A stretch of DNA of 64,000 nucleotides, taken from NCBI GenBank assembly GCA_046296655.1, contig JBKBLE010000002.1, positions 80,973-144,972 on the forward strand. The letters run 5' to 3'. The notes below the pieces were generated by a model. The model was not told where the DNA came from. It searched no databases and saw only the letters and a list, made by a program, of their open reading frames with translations. The stretch is from Cloacibacterium sp046296655. Lineage in GTDB: Bacteria > Bacteroidota > Bacteroidia > Flavobacteriales > Weeksellaceae. A program made the translations under genes and the position numbers. Below, piece after piece: positions 61,097 through 64,000 of the stretch. Each line of letters begins with the position of its first letter. The first letter of the stretch is position 1.

Positions 61097-63466
61097 CTAG
61101 AAATTCATCATCAGTTTCACACTAAAATTTCTGCCCATATTGTAAACACCTATTCTGCCTGTTGCTGGGTTTTCTGGAGCATATTTTAATCTGCTCAAAT
61201 GGTTCTGATACGCTACATCTGTTAAATTTTCTCCGCTAATGAAAACATTGAAAAAATCTTTTTTGCCAAATGCTTTAATGTCTGCACCAATTCCTACACT
61301 CAAAAGTGTGTACGCAGGAGTAGCGGTTTCGGTATCAAAAGCGCTGTAAATATTATTTTGTTTGAAATAATGATCTACTGAAAATTTAGCATAAAAATCA
61401 GAAAAAGTATTATTCACCTTTTCGAAATTGGTTTTAATTTCTCCACGATATTTTGGCGCTGGAATAAATGGCAAGAACTTTTCGTTTTCTGGACGATTAT
61501 TCTGTGTAGCTCTTACATAAGAAAATGAATTTTCTACATGCAACCAGTCAAATGGATGCGGGTGAAAATCTAAGAAAATTTCTCCACCGAAAAGCTGAGC
61601 GTTTCCTTGAGTAAATTTAAATGCAGGAACTGGATCATTTGGGTCAATAATCACATCATTTCCGTTGGCATCTTGCATTTTTTCGGTATAGATATAATTA
61701 GTAATGAAGTTGACAAATGGTGTAAATTCAAAACTAACATGGTCTGAATTTAAGAAATAAGCCGCATCAATCTGGTGACTGATTTCAGATTTTAAGTTAA
61801 TATCACCAATTTCATATCTGAAAGTTCCTTCGTGAATTCCGTTAGAAGAAAGTTCTGCAATATTCGGTGCTCTGAAACCTCTAGAAAGATTTAATTTTAA
61901 AGTAGATTGCTTGTCTAATTGATAAGACAAACCTAAACTTCCAGAAATTCCGCTGTAATTTTTATTAAATTTCGCAAATTTCACATCGGTATCTTCCAGC
62001 ATTTCTTTTGCATCTACATTTCTATTATCAAATCTCAATCCTCCTGCTAAAGTCAGATTTTTGTTAAAAGTTTTCTGCGTGAAAACAAACGCTCCCGCAT
62101 CGAAAAATTGATAATCAGGAATAAGCGCTTCTACTCCTTTATTGGTATTCGATTGTTGCATCCCTCCAATTCCGAAAGAAGTTTCCCAATTATTGGTTTC
62201 TTTCACGTTATATCTTACGTTATAGTTGAAGGTATTTAAATCAAAGAACAATTCTTTTTCATCAGGATTGGTTGCGTCTGCAAATTCTTTTCTTTTATTG
62301 TTTTGAAAAGCAAAATCAGCATTGATAGTTCCGTTTTTCAATAAAAAATAATTGTTTGAAGTTAATCTCAAGTGATTGATTTCTTGGTGTGGAAATCCTA
62401 GTTTATAGCCTTTGTAATCTTCATCAGTCGCAGTAACATCATCGCCATTGCTATTGATAAATGTGAATTTTCCATCAGCATCTCTTTCTCCTTCTACAAT
62501 ATTCAAAGTGGTGTTATAAGAACTTACGTTGAAATAAGAATGTCCCCAGTTTTTATTGATTCCTAACATTAAGTTGCCGTCAAATTCTTTGAAACCTGAG
62601 TTCAAGACTTTTCCGTCATATTTATTTTCATAGTTTCCCGCCAATTTGTTGGTCAATCTACCTTCCCAAACGAAGCCGTTTTTGTTTCCTTTATTCGAAA
62701 AAGAAGTCGCAATTAAATTGTTATTCGTTTGATAATTGGTAATCAATTGATTTTCGATTTTACCATTTGCAGCTACTTTTGGAGAAATAAAATTCAGTAC
62801 GCCCGCAATTCCGTCTGAACCGTACATTAAACTTCCCGGCCCTTTTACAATTTCTACTTTCCCCACAGAAAATTCATCGATTTCTATTCCGTGTTCGCCA
62901 CCCCATTGTTGACCTTCTTGTTTAATTCCATCTACCAAAGTGATAACTCTATTGTAACCTAAACCTCTGATTACAGGTTTAGAAATCGCCGCTCCAGAAG
63001 TAATTTGGTTCACTCCCGGAATATTTTTCAATCCATCAATTAAATTAGTGGAAGCGTTTTGGTTGATGATATTTTTATCTACAGATTTTATGACTACTGG
63101 AATCTTTTTCAGTTCCGAAGCTCTGGTTACTGCAGTTACCACCACCTCATCTATTTCTTTTGCAGATTTTTGAAGAGTGAAATCAGAAACAGCATCTTGA
63201 TTCACTTCTATGGAGACCAATAATGAAGTATAGTTATCTCCTGTGATTTCCACAAAATATTTTCCAGATTTTAAGTTTTGGAAAGCGTAATTACCATTTT
63301 GGTCTGAAACGGTACTTTTTTTAAGGTCTACCAAATAAACCGAAGCATTTTTTACAGGCTCATTAGTATCAAAATCAGTGATTTTTCCGCTTAATTTATA
63401 TTGAGCCATCACCAACTGTGCTGCAAAAAGCATTGCAACAAAAAAATATTTTTTTTTGATTAACAT
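61097..63466 (-). CDS. TonB-dependent outer-membrane receptor
   Basis: A 789-residue receptor. It has a signal peptide (residues 1-20), a carboxypeptidase regulatory-like domain (YKLSGKITDFDTNEPVKNAS to YTSLLVSIEVN, about 22-95), then the plug (TNLIDGLKNIPGVNQITSG, KPVIRGLGYNRVITLVDGIK, and VEIVKGPGSLMYGSDGIAGV) and a 22-strand barrel ending FSVKLMMNF. The QQWGGEHGIEIDE plug loop holds a His that could bind metal, but the substrate is unknown. The upstream small gene at 63546 is on the same strand. Confidence 0.93.
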   Translation of the reverse strand: MLIKKKYFFVAMLFAAQLVMAQYKLSGKITDFDTNEPVKNASVYLVDLKKSTVSDQNGNYAFQNLKSGKYFVEITGDNYTSLLVSIEVNQDAVSDFTLQKSAKEIDEVVVTAVTRASELKKIPVVIKSVDKNIINQNASTNLIDGLKNIPGVNQITSGAAISKPVIRGLGYNRVITLVDGIKQEGQQWGGEHGIEIDEFSVGKVEIVKGPGSLMYGSDGIAGVLNFISPKVAANGKIENQLITNYQTNNNLIATSFSNKGNKNGFVWEGRLTNKLAGNYENKYDGKVLNSGFKEFDGNLMLGINKNWGHSYFNVSSYNTTLNIVEGERDADGKFTFINSNGDDVTATDEDYKGYKLGFPHQEINHLRLTSNNYFLLKNGTINADFAFQNNKRKEFADATNPDEKELFFDLNTFNYNVRYNVKETNNWETSFGIGGMQQSNTNKGVEALIPDYQFFDAGAFVFTQKTFNKNLTLAGGLRFDNRNVDAKEMLEDTDVKFAKFNKNYSGISGSLGLSYQLDKQSTLKLNLSRGFRAPNIAELSSNGIHEGTFRYEIGDINLKSEISHQIDAAYFLNSDHVSFEFTPFVNFITNYIYTEKMQDANGNDVIIDPNDPVPAFKFTQGNAQLFGGEIFLDFHPHPFDWLHVENSFSYVRATQNNRPENEKFLPFIPAPKYRGEIKTNFEKVNNTFSDFYAKFSVDHYFKQNNIYSAFDTETATPAYTLLSVGIGADIKAFGKKDFFNVFISGENLTDVAYQNHLSRLKYAPENPATGRIGVYNMGRNFSVKLMMNF

Positions 63467-63545
63467 TTAGATTAATTTTTGTTAAAATTGAAATAATAAA
63501 GGAATTTGCGAACTTCTAAAAATAGCATCGCAATTCGTAAAAAAT

Positions 63546-63899
63546 CTAAATGAAAACTGGTGGCGCCCGTAATGAGAAGAATACTACTTTTTCTGTAGGT
63601 ACAGTAAAGTGATATTGGAAATTTTTAAGCGTAATTTTTTTAGAAATAATGAACTGAAAATTTGCCTCGGCAGCTAAAATTCCTATCCCAGCATTAAAAA
63701 AGTGTGAAGAGAAACAATCATCTACTCCACCAAAATTTACAATTTTTTCAGAAACTGGTGTCTTGCTAAAAGACAGTAAATCTTCTTTGAAATTATTGGT
63801 ATGGGTATGGAAAAACCCCGAAAATACTACAGCAAACAGATATACACTTGCAAAAAGTGATGCCAGAAATCTTCTGTTTGAATGTAATTTTTTGTTCAT
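63546..63899 (-). CDS. Small secreted/membrane protein upstream of the TonB receptor
   Basis: A 117-residue protein with an N-terminal hydrophobic segment (FLASLFASVYLFAVVFSGFF) followed by HTHTNN and later DDCFSSHFF, which could bind metal or haem. It ends VVFFSLRAPPVFI; the RAPP-like end is recalled from other small genes next to flavobacterial TonB receptors, not proven. 79 bases separate it from the receptor, so co-transcription is likely. Function unknown. Confidence 0.7.
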   Translation of the reverse strand: MNKKLHSNRRFLASLFASVYLFAVVFSGFFHTHTNNFKEDLLSFSKTPVSEKIVNFGGVDDCFSSHFFNAGIGILAAEANFQFIISKKITLKNFQYHFTVPTEKVVFFSLRAPPVFI

Positions 63900-64000
63900 T
63901 CCAGCAAAAATAGCAATATTTTATTAGTCACTCCTTAACAAGCCGCCATTTTCAGTTTTTCGTTAAGAATATTCCGATTAAAGAGCAGGCGGATAAGGTT
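63900..64000. other. Right edge, no gene seen
   Basis: Upstream region of the small gene. CTTAAC (63932) and GTTAAG (63963) are weak inverted arms around 25 bases; nothing else supported. Confidence 0.4.

Noticed and set aside
1..64000. tRNA, rRNA, tmRNA or riboswitch
   Set aside because: Searched by eye in all gaps; only RNase P RNA is convincing.

Overview
The window is AT-rich, almost fully coding bacterial chromosome from the Bacteroidota, most likely class Flavobacteriia, family Weeksellaceae (Chryseobacterium/Cloacibacterium-like; genus not certain). The evidence is the family content (DUF6341, DUF6427, OstA-like protein, S16 with a long Ala/Glu tail, START-like small protein, TonB receptor with a carboxypeptidase-like N-terminal domain), TAnnTTTG -7 promoter boxes, and intergenic palindromes typical of this class. 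No tRNA, rRNA, CRISPR array, prophage or complete IS was seen.

Left end (1-3344, minus strand): a bacillosamine-type sugar locus, pglC-pglD-pglE-pglF, running off the left edge. pglC has a frameshift at an 8-T tract and pglD has lost its acyltransferase domain through an out-of-frame deletion, so the locus looks degraded, phase-variable or mis-sequenced. recX and glyA follow upstream. 4.8-7.5 kb is an accessory patch: a small plus-strand gene, a broken DUF72 gene, three tandem copies of a ~112 bp palindromic repeat, and an XRE regulator with a membrane partner. 7.7-10.8 kb holds class I ribonucleotide reductase (nrdA, nrdB).

11-15.8 kb is a MacAB-like exporter operon (ATPase, two permeases, adaptor). 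15.8-24.7 kb holds an HD phosphohydrolase, an alpha/beta hydrolase, a ribokinase-family sugar kinase, DUF4241, a GIY-YIG gene enclosed by 25-bp inverted repeats, valS, a DUF1573 protein, PPK2 and the RNase P RNA gene. 25-32.4 kb holds an ECF sigma factor with a membrane partner, rpoN, asnS, rimM-rpsP and small genes. 32.5-41.4 kb holds an M3 peptidase, YchJ-like protein, a YbhN-type membrane protein with panD, HU, pdxH, YqgE, a class IV aminotransferase-like protein without the expected catalytic Lys, and a class III aminotransferase. 41.7-49.5 kb holds OstA-like protein with a Fur-family regulator, kup, pdhB, DUF2147 and a GT39 enzyme. 49.5-56 kb is mainly plus strand: GT2, YbhN-type, pssA, a DEDDh exonuclease, FAH hydrolase, USP and DUF genes. 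The right end holds a 1138-aa M16 protease, trigger factor, a TonB receptor and a small upstream partner.

The most unusual signal is a family of small hairpins followed by GACA whose stem bases change together while the loop stays constant. Two of them enclose the GIY-YIG gene as an inverted pair, and others lie inside the tandem repeat near 6.4 kb and alone near 24.97 kb. This resembles the REP/RAYT arrangement but with a GIY-YIG nuclease; that functional link is inference.
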